Positions 51,308 through 58,774 of a stretch of DNA of 64,000 nucleotides are shown here, in pieces. Within the stretch, counting starts at the first letter, position 1, and every line of letters begins with the position of its first letter. The notes under the pieces were generated by a model. The model was not told where the DNA came from. It saw only the letters and a program-made list of their open reading frames with translations, and ran no database searches. The DNA lies in assembly GCA_934692625.1 (NCBI GenBank), contig CAKUUC010000007.1:37499-101498 (forward strand), given 5' to 3'. Made by a program: the position numbers and the translations under genes. This DNA comes from an uncultured Candidatus Melainabacteria bacterium. GTDB lineage: Bacteria; Cyanobacteriota; Vampirovibrionia; Gastranaerophilales; Gastranaerophilaceae.

Positions 51308-51817
51308 TTAGTTTTTCTCCAGTTGGTCAATCATTGTAATGAAATTTTTGTATGTACAAATTGTGTCATCTAAAACTATTTTTTGATAAGTTGTTAATGG
51401 AGTGTATTCATCTGTTAGAATTTTTTCTGCATTATTTTTGTGTGTTAAAATATTCGTTCTGATATCTGAAAAAACTTCTGCTTTGTCTTCGTCTTCTAAT
51501 ATTGACAGGCAAGATAGTTTAATTTTTGCATCAGACATAAATTGGAGTGGATTTTTTGACATTGGTTTTAGCATAAGATTTCTTAATTCTTTTAGCCCAT
51601 CTTTTGTTATTGCATAAAAAACAGATAATTTTCCACCATCAGACATAACTTTAGATGATGTTATAAATCCTTGTTTTTCCAGTCTGACAAGTGCCGGTTT
51701 TAGTGCGCCGAAACTAGGGTTTGTGTAGGCTAAAAAATATTCCTGTATGCGTTTTAAAATTGCATACATCGTGAAATCATGATTAACCAATATGTACAAA
51801 ACCATTAAATCTATCAT
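51308..51817 (-). CDS. PadR-family transcriptional regulator
   Basis: The 169-residue protein has an N-terminal winged helix (about 1-85): LYILVNHDFTMYAILKRIQE, GALKPALVRLEKQGFITSSK, KLSVFYAITKDGLKELRNLM. A helical C-terminal domain (Vir_C-like) is used for dimerisation. It is expressed with the DUF512 protein gene. The start has no ribosome site; TGATATTCT ends 6 nt upstream. Confidence 0.85.
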   Translation of the reverse strand: MIDLMVLYILVNHDFTMYAILKRIQEYFLAYTNPSFGALKPALVRLEKQGFITSSKVMSDGGKLSVFYAITKDGLKELRNLMLKPMSKNPLQFMSDAKIKLSCLSILEDEDKAEVFSDIRTNILTHKNNAEKILTDEYTPLTTYQKIVLDDTICTYKNFITMIDQLEKN

Positions 51818-51823
51818 AAATTT

Positions 51824-51832
51824 AGAATATCA
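51824..51832 (-). promoter_or_regulatory. Extended -10 promoter of the PadR gene
   Basis: On the minus strand TGATATTCT, then AAATTT, then the ATG at 51817. It is the same element as before the peptide-importer operon. Confidence 0.55.
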
Positions 51833-51921
51833 TTAATTACAGGATTAAACAATATGAATATTTTAATTAAGATTTGTAAATGAAAAACTATTAATTAGGC
51901 AAATTTTTATATTCAGGGTTT

Positions 51922-51927
51922 TATAAT
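51922..51927 (+). promoter_or_regulatory. -10 box (TATAAT) for the Ala/Lys-rich protein gene
   Basis: TATAAT 35 nt before the ATG at 51963, with an AGGTAGG ribosome site in the leader. Confidence 0.45.
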
Positions 51928-51962
51928 AGGTACAGACAGACTTGAAAGGTAGGTGTACTAGA

Positions 51963-52370
51963 ATGGCAGAAGTAGCAGCAATTCAACCAAAATTTACAAC
52001 AATTGCATATCAAACAAAAGACGGTGAAAACGTTTCAGCAACGAAAAAAGATGGTGTCGTAACTCTTGTTGGTGATAAAAATGGCACAAGACAAATGGAA
52101 CTTGATAAATTTGTTAAAGAAGAATTAACAAATAATGTAAAAAATATCAAGTTAGAAAACGCACCAGAAAAAGATACTGTAGAAATTTCTAAACCGGCAG
52201 CAACTCCGGAAGCAGCAAAAGCCGAAGCGCCAAAAGCTACAGAAGAGGCAAAAGCTACCGATAAAGCAATCGATGTTAAAACAGCCGATGTAAAACCTGA
52301 AACACCGGTTGTTACAGATGCTAAAAAAGATGATGCAGCAAAACCTAAAAAATTAGATGTAGTTGCGTAA
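51963..52370 (+). CDS. Ala/Lys/Pro-rich low-complexity protein
   Basis: The 135-residue protein has a short ordered N-terminal part (FTTIAYQTKDGENVSATKKD, then TLVGDKNGTRQMELDKFVKE). A disordered tail built from Ala, Lys, Pro, Glu and Asp (KPAATPEAAKAEAPKATEEA and similar) follows. The tail composition resembles disordered linkers of envelope or histone-like proteins. The ATG at 51963 fits the AGGTAGG site. Function is unknown. Confidence 0.65.
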   Translation: MAEVAAIQPKFTTIAYQTKDGENVSATKKDGVVTLVGDKNGTRQMELDKFVKEELTNNVKNIKLENAPEKDTVEISKPAATPEAAKAEAPKATEEAKATDKAIDVKTADVKPETPVVTDAKKDDAAKPKKLDVVA

Positions 52371-52392
52371 GTCTTAGCAAAATTTTTATATT

Positions 52393-52434
52393 AACCGATT
52401 ACGTCTTGAATTAAGATGTAATCGGTTTTATTTT
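52393..52434 (+). terminator. Intrinsic terminator after the low-complexity gene
   Basis: AACCGATTAC / GTAATCGGTT stem with an inner GTCTT/AAGAT arm, followed by TTATTTT. It overlaps the end of the convergent UbiA gene. Confidence 0.8.
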
Positions 52435-53405
52435 GCTAAAATAATTGCAACGCCTGTCAAAATCATAAACCAAGTTGTTATGTTTCTTACGTAGAAAAAT
52501 CTAAAATAAAAAGGTACATCTTTTGTGTTTTTTAGTTGTTGCCAATTATCTAACGGATAGTGCCAAGCCCGTATTAGAGGAAGGTTTGTTTTGTCCTGAT
52601 TGAAGAGTTTTAATGATTTATACAAATCAAAAATCAATGGTAATGTTAGTAATGTTAATAAATACCAATAATTCTGTGTTGAATATCCCAAGAAAAATAT
52701 ATTTAAAAATCCAAGCAAATAGAAAAAAGTTAAGAATTTTAGTGCATTTTCTTTTGTTTTAAAAAATCTGCATAGTGTTTTTTTATGAGAGCATTCATCT
52801 CCATCGTAATCCATCAACATGTGCACATATAATATTGAAATAGTAAAAAATACACAAGCAAATGATAGCAAAAGCAAATTCAATGAAAGCTGTTTTGTCA
52901 TTACATAATAAGTTCCTTCATAAAGTAATGGCCCAAACGCCAACATAACTGCCAGTTCTCCAATCCCGTTCAGTGAAAATTTTTGGTACGTTAAGGCGAT
53001 AATAAGTCCAATCATTGCAAAAATTGCAACATAATGTCCGGAAGTGAAAAATAAAACAATTCCAATCAACGCTGCACAAACAAGAAATGTTATGATAGTT
53101 TGTAATAATTGTTTTTCGGTTGCATGATTGCTTTTTAGATACCAGCATTTGCAATTTTGAGCGGTATTTAAGAACTTTTCATCTTTTGATAGAATTTTGT
53201 AATCAAAGTAATCGTCAAGAAGGTTTGTTGCCATGTGAGCAAGTGAAATTCCCACAAGAGCAAGTAATCCAAGAATAGTATTCCCGTTATGTTTGATTGC
53301 GTAAACAAATACAACAAGCCAATTCAGAACTGTAATTGGTAATGTGTATACTCTTGCGCAATTGAGCCAAAATGCAATTTTTTTTAAAAAGTTCACTATA
53401 ATCAT
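52428..53405 (-). CDS. UbiA-family prenyltransferase (MenA/UbiA-like)
   Basis: The 325-residue integral membrane enzyme has about eight helices. The first Asp-rich motif lies in MATNLLDDYFDYKILSKDE and the second in YVHMLMDYDGDECSHKK. Members attach polyprenyl chains to aromatic rings such as DHNA (menaquinone), 4-hydroxybenzoate or chlorophyllide. The acceptor here is not certain; a menaquinone-like route is the simplest guess. Its start overlaps the upstream 74-residue protein stop by 4 bp (ATGA). Confidence 0.8.
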   Translation of the reverse strand: MIIVNFLKKIAFWLNCARVYTLPITVLNWLVVFVYAIKHNGNTILGLLALVGISLAHMATNLLDDYFDYKILSKDEKFLNTAQNCKCWYLKSNHATEKQLLQTIITFLVCAALIGIVLFFTSGHYVAIFAMIGLIIALTYQKFSLNGIGELAVMLAFGPLLYEGTYYVMTKQLSLNLLLLSFACVFFTISILYVHMLMDYDGDECSHKKTLCRFFKTKENALKFLTFFYLLGFLNIFFLGYSTQNYWYLLTLLTLPLIFDLYKSLKLFNQDKTNLPLIRAWHYPLDNWQQLKNTKDVPFYFRFFYVRNITTWFMILTGVAIILAK

Positions 53406-53626
53406 ATATTTATAATATTTTTCATTGCGACTACGTGTTCGTAACTTGCACCGGCTTCAAGGATTTCTTCTGCATCAAGTCCGAACATTGTAATTAAATC
53501 GTGCGCTTTTGTAAGGTCATTTTCGTTTAGATATCTAACGACATTTTTTACAGCATCAGTACGGGTTAATCGTGTAATTTGGTCATTAATGCCTTTTCTA
53601 AAAATTCTTGTTTTAGATTTGCCCAT
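53402..53626 (-). CDS. Small hypothetical protein in the nanE operon
   Basis: The 74-residue protein is helical: MGKSKTRIFRKGINDQITRL, VKNVVRYLNENDLTKAHDLI, LDAEEILEAGASYEHVVAMK. No family is recognised. It overlaps both neighbours by one and four bases, which shows it is translated. Function is unknown. Confidence 0.65.
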   Translation of the reverse strand: MGKSKTRIFRKGINDQITRLTRTDAVKNVVRYLNENDLTKAHDLITMFGLDAEEILEAGASYEHVVAMKNIINI

Positions 53627-54516
53627 TACTTATTTCCCTCGCTGTCAAATTTCTCAAAGCCTAGCAATGCTGCTCCAATCATTCCTGAATAATTTCCTGC
53701 TTCTGCTTTTTTTACTTTTGTAGGAGTTGTAACTATTTGCGAATTTACATATTCTTCAATTCTTTTAGTATCTGTAAATTCTGCCATTGAGCCTGAAAGA
53801 ACAATGCAATCAGGGTCAAAAATATCAGCAAGCCCAATTAGACCTTCTGCAATATCATTTTGCCATTTGTCTAAAATCTCAATCATTTTAGAATTATTTG
53901 CTTTTACCCCATCAACGACATCGTAGGTTGTAACGTTAGTGTCATTTAACATTTCTTCGGCTGTTTTCTTTAGTCCGTTACCGGAAGCATAGCATTCAAA
54001 ACAATCCCAAGCACCACAAGTACATTTGCGTTCTTTTTTTGTGCTCATTTTGAAGTGCATTTCGCCTGCTGCTCCGTTTTTTCCTTTCAATATTTTGTTG
54101 TTGATGATTATTCCGCCACCAACACCAGTTCCAAGTGTAATCATTACTGAAACAGAAGTGTTTTGAGATGCTCCGATTTTATATTCCGCCCAAGCCGCAC
54201 AGTTAGCATCATTTTCCACATAAACAGGCTTTGTTGAAAGCGATTGAAAAGGCATTGTCGGGTATTCTTTTGCGATATTTCCTGTCGAGCCGACAATTCC
54301 TGTGTTTTCGTTATTTACCGCGCCACATGTGCAAAAAGCAACCAAATCAACCTCGTTTTCGTGACGTTTTACAATATCTTCAAGAGTTGATTTAATTTCA
54401 GCAAAAGTCTTCGGAGTATGTGCTTTTTCAATCTCGCTTATTATATTTCCGTTTTTGTCAATTATAGCGTTATAAATTTTCGTACCGCCAATATCTATAG
54501 CCAAAGCCTTTTCCAT
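53626..54516 (-). CDS. ROK-family sugar kinase, candidate N-acetylmannosamine kinase
   Basis: The 296-residue kinase has an N-terminal ATP-binding segment AIDIGGTKIYNAIID, catalytic ENDANCAAWAEY, and the ROK signature TLGTGVGGGIIINNK. The zinc-binding CTCGAWDCFECYASG follows. ROK kinases phosphorylate glucose, ManNAc, fructose and others. Two genes upstream lies nanE, so ManNAc kinase (NanK) is a reasonable guess, not proven. GAG/AAGGAG precedes the ATG. Its stop overlaps the next small gene. Confidence 0.85.
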   Translation of the reverse strand: MEKALAIDIGGTKIYNAIIDKNGNIISEIEKAHTPKTFAEIKSTLEDIVKRHENEVDLVAFCTCGAVNNENTGIVGSTGNIAKEYPTMPFQSLSTKPVYVENDANCAAWAEYKIGASQNTSVSVMITLGTGVGGGIIINNKILKGKNGAAGEMHFKMSTKKERKCTCGAWDCFECYASGNGLKKTAEEMLNDTNVTTYDVVDGVKANNSKMIEILDKWQNDIAEGLIGLADIFDPDCIVLSGSMAEFTDTKRIEEYVNSQIVTTPTKVKKAEAGNYSGMIGAALLGFEKFDSEGNK

Positions 54517-54533
54517 TTTTCACTCCTTAATTT

Positions 54534-54752
54534 TTACTTTTCGCCTTTAAATAAAGCAACTTGAGTTTTCAAAAACTTATAAATACTTCTGATTTCACGA
54601 ACCGTATATTCTCTGCCGATTAGTTTGACTTTTCTGTCATAATTCGGCAAATTATTTTTAGGTAATGGCGGTGAAGGATTTTCCCTAACAAATTTCCCTA
54701 TATCTTTACTTGTATAACCTTGAGATATCTGAAGTCTTGATAATATTTTCAT
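54534..54752 (-). CDS. Small hypothetical protein between nanE and the ROK kinase
   Basis: The 72-residue basic protein MKILSRLQISQGYTSKDIGK has Pro-rich and charged parts and no membrane segment. AGGAA precedes the ATG. It sits inside the operon with spacings of 32 and 17 bp. Function is unknown. Confidence 0.6.
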   Translation of the reverse strand: MKILSRLQISQGYTSKDIGKFVRENPSPPLPKNNLPNYDRKVKLIGREYTVREIRSIYKFLKTQVALFKGEK

Positions 54753-54784
54753 AACAATTCCTATACTAAAAAAATGTAAATCTG

Positions 54785-55477
54785 TTATTTATTTCTAAAT
54801 ACAAAGCGTTTTGTAATGAGTTGCGGACGAGTTATCGCTGAACCGATAACAACACAGTGAGCACCGAGTTCAAAAGCCTTGTTAACCTGTTGTGGTTCCC
54901 AAATTCTACCTTCCAAAATTACAGGCATGTTGGTTTCAGAAACTAATTGGCTTAATAATTCAAAATCAGGTTCTTTTACCGGAGAATTCGCAGATTCAAG
55001 TGTATAACCAGCCAGTGTTGTTGATAAAATATCCGCACCGGCTTCTTTTGCTTTAATTCCTTCTTCCAGAGTCGAAATATCCGCCATTGCAAGTCTTTTA
55101 TTTATGTGAATGTATTTTATCAAATCAGCAAGTTTTTCGTTTCCCGGACGTTTACGTTGAGTACCGTCAAACGCAACAATATCTGCACCTGCTTCAACTA
55201 ATGTGATGATGTCTTTTATTGTTGGTGTAATGTAGACGATTTCTTTATAATTTTTAGGAATAACATTAGGTTTTGTTAATCCTATTACCGGAATGTCAAA
55301 ATTTGCTTTTGCGTTTTTGACATCACGAGCACCGGCAACCCTTAGTGCTCCGGCGCCACCATTTACAACTGATTTCATCATCGCAAGCATGCAATCTTCC
55401 TTGTATAAAGGTTCTGATGGCATTGCCTGTACTGATACAACAATAGTTCCCTTAATTGAAGATAAAATATTTCTCAT
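54785..55477 (-). CDS. nanE: N-acetylmannosamine-6-phosphate 2-epimerase
   Basis: It interconverts ManNAc-6-P and GlcNAc-6-P in sialic acid and amino-sugar catabolism. The 230 residues form a TIM barrel with conserved GTIVVSVQAMPSEPLYK, GAGALRVAGARDVKNAK, DIVAFDGTQRKRPG (catalytic region), ADISTLEEGIKAKEAGADIL and the EGRIWEPQQVNKAFELGAHC end. The start at 55477 fits the family. A further ATG at 55510 would add 11 residues. TATAAT ends 6 nt before 55477, which argues for leaderless initiation there. Confidence 0.92.
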   Translation of the reverse strand: MRNILSSIKGTIVVSVQAMPSEPLYKEDCMLAMMKSVVNGGAGALRVAGARDVKNAKANFDIPVIGLTKPNVIPKNYKEIVYITPTIKDIITLVEAGADIVAFDGTQRKRPGNEKLADLIKYIHINKRLAMADISTLEEGIKAKEAGADILSTTLAGYTLESANSPVKEPDFELLSQLVSETNMPVILEGRIWEPQQVNKAFELGAHCVVIGSAITRPQLITKRFVFRNK

Positions 55478-55483
55478 ACCTTG

Positions 55484-55489
55484 ATTATA
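55484..55489 (-). promoter_or_regulatory. -10 box (TATAAT) 6 nt upstream of nanE
   Basis: On the minus strand TATAAT, CAAGGT, ATG (55477). The AAGG here is too close to be a ribosome site. Confidence 0.5.
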
Positions 55490-55528
55490 TCTTAAACATG
55501 AATAAAACATTACAAAATAAAAGAAAAA

Positions 55529-55552
55529 GTTGCCAATTATATTGTTGGCAAC
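55529..55552 (-). terminator. Intrinsic terminator in the nanE upstream gap
   Basis: Stem GTTGCCAA / TTGGCAAC with an 8-nt loop, followed on the minus strand by TTTTTCTTTTATTTT. It lies 280 bp after the nearest upstream stop (55832), so either a long 3' region or a separate small transcript ends here. Confidence 0.75.
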
Positions 55553-55831
55553 ATTAAATAAACACGAGGATATTAAGAGAGAGAGTATAAAAAATCTTAG
55601 TTATATCCTTTTAATCACTATATAAAATTAAATTTCCTTTAAACCGTTTTCTTAAATTTCCCTTACATTTATATAAACGTAAATTTTTTAGAAAAATTGC
55701 CTAAATTACATAAATGTTGTTAATACTTCTTAATTAGTGATAACAAGTATATACGATATATTTATCAATGATTTAATTTGCATGCAAGGTTTGCATGTTG
55801 TGCTTAACAATTCATTTTTGCAAAAGCATGT
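55553..55831 (-). other. Gene-free gap, possible 3' untranslated or small RNA region
   Basis: About 280 bases of AT-rich sequence between the JAMM-like gene and the terminator at 55529, with no convincing ORF. It contains the near-palindrome GCATGCAAGGTTTGCATG (about 55781-55798) and a GAGAGAGAG run. A minus-strand transcript must cross at least part of it to use the terminator. Confidence 0.4.
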
Positions 55832-56644
55832 TTATTTCAAGTTAGAGAAATTGGTTTCGTATTTTAAGTCTAAATTTTTAGCCGTATTTTTCCAAAATTC
55901 GTGGATATTTTGAGCAAACGTATTATTTAATAAGCATTCTGTTTCTATCTCTTTTGCTTGATTATGTTCATCTTTAGTCAAAGGATTTTTTGTAGCTTCT
56001 TTTACTTTTTTGTAATCAGCGTAAGGTGTCCCGATTTTTTTATGAATAATATTTTCCATTTTCTTTTGTATTGAAGTTGGAAATAATTTTCTGTAATTTT
56101 TGGCATATTCGGTTGTTGCAACCGAACCTGCACCTAAAACCGCCAAACTTTCAAAACATTGCCATAATTTTTTAGGTAGAATATAGTACAATATAATACT
56201 TTTTTGCGGTTGTTGAGTTAGAGAGGAGTATTCTCCTTTTGAATTATAGGCGACCATTTTCTTGCATTTTTGTGAAACCATTGTTAAATAATCAAATAAA
56301 GAAACAGGTGCAGAACCGTATTTTGATATGTCGGGGTGTCCGTGAACGAAACTGTTTCCGGGTAGCAAATGAGCAATGTCATCGATATGTATTTCTTCAA
56401 CATTTCCGTCAGTTTCTGCTAAAATTCGTTTACCGTCAATGATTAAACCACGTTCAAAAGGTTTTTCCGTGTTTAGTGCGGCTAACACTCTGTTTTTAGC
56501 ATAATTATTCGCAACTTTATCATTTAGAAAATTTATGTAACCTTGTTTATCGACATATCCGATGGTTTCGGGGGTAATGCTTTTAGGTGCGACTTTTCTT
56601 AAAAGTACCGACCCGCAATTTTTGACTGCTGAAATATTTACCAT
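55832..56644 (-). CDS. Protein with JAMM-like metal-site motif
   Basis: The 270-residue protein is of unknown family. Residues 100-118 read VHGHPDISKYGSAPVSLFDY, fitting His-x-His-Pro ... Ser-x-x-Asp, the zinc site of JAB/JAMM (MPN) metalloproteases and deubiquitinase-like proteins. An acidic stretch upstream (GNVEEIHIDD) could hold the catalytic Glu. The rest is helical. If real, it would be a peptidase or isopeptidase, or an inactive MPN-fold scaffold. GGAAGG precedes the ATG. It is monocistronic. Confidence 0.6.
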   Translation of the reverse strand: MVNISAVKNCGSVLLRKVAPKSITPETIGYVDKQGYINFLNDKVANNYAKNRVLAALNTEKPFERGLIIDGKRILAETDGNVEEIHIDDIAHLLPGNSFVHGHPDISKYGSAPVSLFDYLTMVSQKCKKMVAYNSKGEYSSLTQQPQKSIILYYILPKKLWQCFESLAVLGAGSVATTEYAKNYRKLFPTSIQKKMENIIHKKIGTPYADYKKVKEATKNPLTKDEHNQAKEIETECLLNNTFAQNIHEFWKNTAKNLDLKYETNFSNLK

Positions 56645-56794
56645 TATTTACTACCTTCCTGCTACTATACTATTAATAATGAAAAATGCGGAGAAAATTT
56701 GTCTGATTTTGTTCCTTTGTTAAAATATATTACGGAGTTTTTGTCCGAAGTTATTATGTGAAGCAACTTGTGGTATTGAAAAAGTGTGTGCAAG

Positions 56795-56803
56795 TGTGGT
56801 ACA
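56795..56803 (+). promoter_or_regulatory. Extended -10 promoter of the M16 peptidase gene
   Basis: TGGTACAAT (56795-56803) precedes the ATG at 56833, leaving a leader with a GAGGAA ribosome site. Confidence 0.5.
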
Positions 56804-56832
56804 ATCAACCTAACAACAGCGAGGAATTTAGT

Positions 56833-58164
56833 ATGAATAAAACATTAGTAAAATATCCGTTTTTGACAAAAGAAGTTGAGATTTACGAAAGAGAGAACGG
56901 ACATAAAATAGTTTTGGCACATAAAGAAGGTGAAATGGTTAATATTTCATCTTGGGTTAAAACAGGTTCAATAAATGAGAATGACGAAAATAACGGCATT
57001 TCACATTTCCTCGAACACCTGATGTTTAAAGGAACTCATACTTACAAAGTCGGTGAATTTGACAGAATGCTAGAATCTAAAGGTGCAATTGTTAATGCTG
57101 CAACTTGGAAGGATTACACCTTTTATTATGTAACTTTGCCAAAAGGTATAGGTAACAAAGATTTTAACTTGGCAATAGATTTACATTCTGATATGATGAT
57201 GGATCCGGTTTTTCCAGCAGAAGAACTTGGCGCACCGTTTGATATTAACGATAATTCAGTTACAGATAAACGTGAACGTCATGTCGTTATTGAAGAAATC
57301 AGAATGAGAAAAGACCAACCTTGGACAAAGGTTTATAATATTTGTAATAAAAATATGTACACACAACATCCTTACAAAAGAGATGTAATTGGTACTCCTG
57401 AGATTATTTCTCAAGTGACTAGAGAAGATATTGATAATTATTACAGAACTTTCTACACTCCTCAAAATGTTACAACCATTGTAGTTGGAGATTTTAACCA
57501 CGAAGAAGTATTGAATACTTTATGTGAAAAATTCACCTTCCCTGATAGACATAGTGCTCCGGTGAGAGTGAATACTCCTGATACTCCGGTTCAGGAAACA
57601 AAGTATGTTGAAACATCGTCTAATGTAAATACTTCTTATGTTATGTTTGGTTGGTTAGGTCCAAAAGCAAATGAGTTAAAGGCCGGTATTTGTTTAGATT
57701 TGATTAGTATTATCTTTGGCGATGGCTCAAGTTCTCGTTTGCAGCAAAACTTGATAGAAAAATTACCTGAGAGAATTTTCAATATTATCAGTTCTGAACA
57801 TTATCAATTCAAAGATGGTAATAATTTCTTTATTCAAGCAAATTTTGATTCTGAATTTAAAGACAAGGCTATTGAATTGATTAAACAAGAATTGGCAAAC
57901 TTGTTAAATAACAAAATTACCGAAGAAGAACTTCTAAAGGCTAAAAAACGTATGAAATCAAGATTTGCTTATGGTGCGGAAACTGTTTCTGAAATTGGTG
58001 AAACTATCGGTTATTATATGACAGTTTGTGATGACTTGAAGCTTATTGAAGAATATTTGGCGGATTTAGACAGTATTCAAGTTTCAGACCTAGAAGATAC
58101 AATAAGAAAGTATTTATCAATTAACAATGCTGTAATTTCAGTATTGGTGCCTGAAAGGAAATAA
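56833..58164 (+). CDS. M16-family zinc metallopeptidase (PqqL/processing-peptidase type)
   Basis: The 443-residue protease is built from two M16 domains. The inverted zinc motif HFLEHLMFKGT (His58, Glu61, His62) and the third ligand in VVIEEIRMR (about 151) are present. Between them, a run of about 14 extra residues (GAPFDINDNSVTDKRERH) replaces the usual short acidic segment. The C-terminal half has GDGSSSRLQQNLIEKLPERI. It probably degrades peptides in the cytoplasm, as there is no signal peptide. It begins at 56833 with GAGGAA; the frame back to 56758 has no such site. The UDG gene follows by 4 bp. Confidence 0.9.
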   Translation: MNKTLVKYPFLTKEVEIYERENGHKIVLAHKEGEMVNISSWVKTGSINENDENNGISHFLEHLMFKGTHTYKVGEFDRMLESKGAIVNAATWKDYTFYYVTLPKGIGNKDFNLAIDLHSDMMMDPVFPAEELGAPFDINDNSVTDKRERHVVIEEIRMRKDQPWTKVYNICNKNMYTQHPYKRDVIGTPEIISQVTREDIDNYYRTFYTPQNVTTIVVGDFNHEEVLNTLCEKFTFPDRHSAPVRVNTPDTPVQETKYVETSSNVNTSYVMFGWLGPKANELKAGICLDLISIIFGDGSSSRLQQNLIEKLPERIFNIISSEHYQFKDGNNFFIQANFDSEFKDKAIELIKQELANLLNNKITEEELLKAKKRMKSRFAYGAETVSEIGETIGYYMTVCDDLKLIEEYLADLDSIQVSDLEDTIRKYLSINNAVISVLVPERK

Positions 58165-58168
58165 CCTG

Positions 58169-58759
58169 ATGAGTACTGTTGAAGAACAACTTGATGAAGT
58201 TAAATCAAAATGTTTGAACTGTTCAAAATGTTCGCTTTGTCAAACTCGTACAAATACAGTTTTTTCAGCAGGTGTACCTAACTCGAAATTGATGCTGATT
58301 GGAGAGGCTCCTGGGTATTATGAAGATATGAAAGGTGAACCTTTTGTTGGAAAAGCCGGTCAGTTGCTTGATAAAATCTTGGGGTGTGTCGGATTTTCAA
58401 GACAAAAAGATATTTATATTTGTAACACATTGAAATGTCGTCCGCCTGAAAATCGTGACCCGTTACCTGACGAAAAACAGGCATGTCGGGAGTATTTAGA
58501 CGCTCAAGTTAAAATTCTTCAACCTCGGATTATTCTTTTGTGTGGAAGAGTTGCAGTAAATTCGTTTATTGATACAAAATTAGGGATTACTAAACTCCGT
58601 GGAAAGTGGTTTGAGGGACCTTATTTTTCCAAAATGATGCCGATTTTCCACCCTTCTTATCTTTTGCGAAATGATAGCAAAGAAAAAGGTTCTCCCAAAT
58701 GGTTTATGTGGCAAGATATCAAAGAAGTTCGAAGAGTTTATGACCAACTCAACGGGTAA
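58169..58759 (+). CDS. Type 4/5 uracil-DNA glycosylase
   Basis: It removes uracil from DNA during base-excision repair. The 196 residues carry the family 4 hallmarks: the N-terminal Cys set CLNCSKCSLC, GEAPGYYEDMKGEPFVGKAG, CNTLKCRPPENRDPLPDE and HPSYLLRNDS. The Cys residues bind the 4Fe-4S cluster known in this family. It is co-transcribed with the M16 peptidase gene and starts 4 bp after it. Confidence 0.95.
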   Translation: MSTVEEQLDEVKSKCLNCSKCSLCQTRTNTVFSAGVPNSKLMLIGEAPGYYEDMKGEPFVGKAGQLLDKILGCVGFSRQKDIYICNTLKCRPPENRDPLPDEKQACREYLDAQVKILQPRIILLCGRVAVNSFIDTKLGITKLRGKWFEGPYFSKMMPIFHPSYLLRNDSKEKGSPKWFMWQDIKEVRRVYDQLNG

Positions 58760-58774
58760 AAAGGTAAGTAATTA

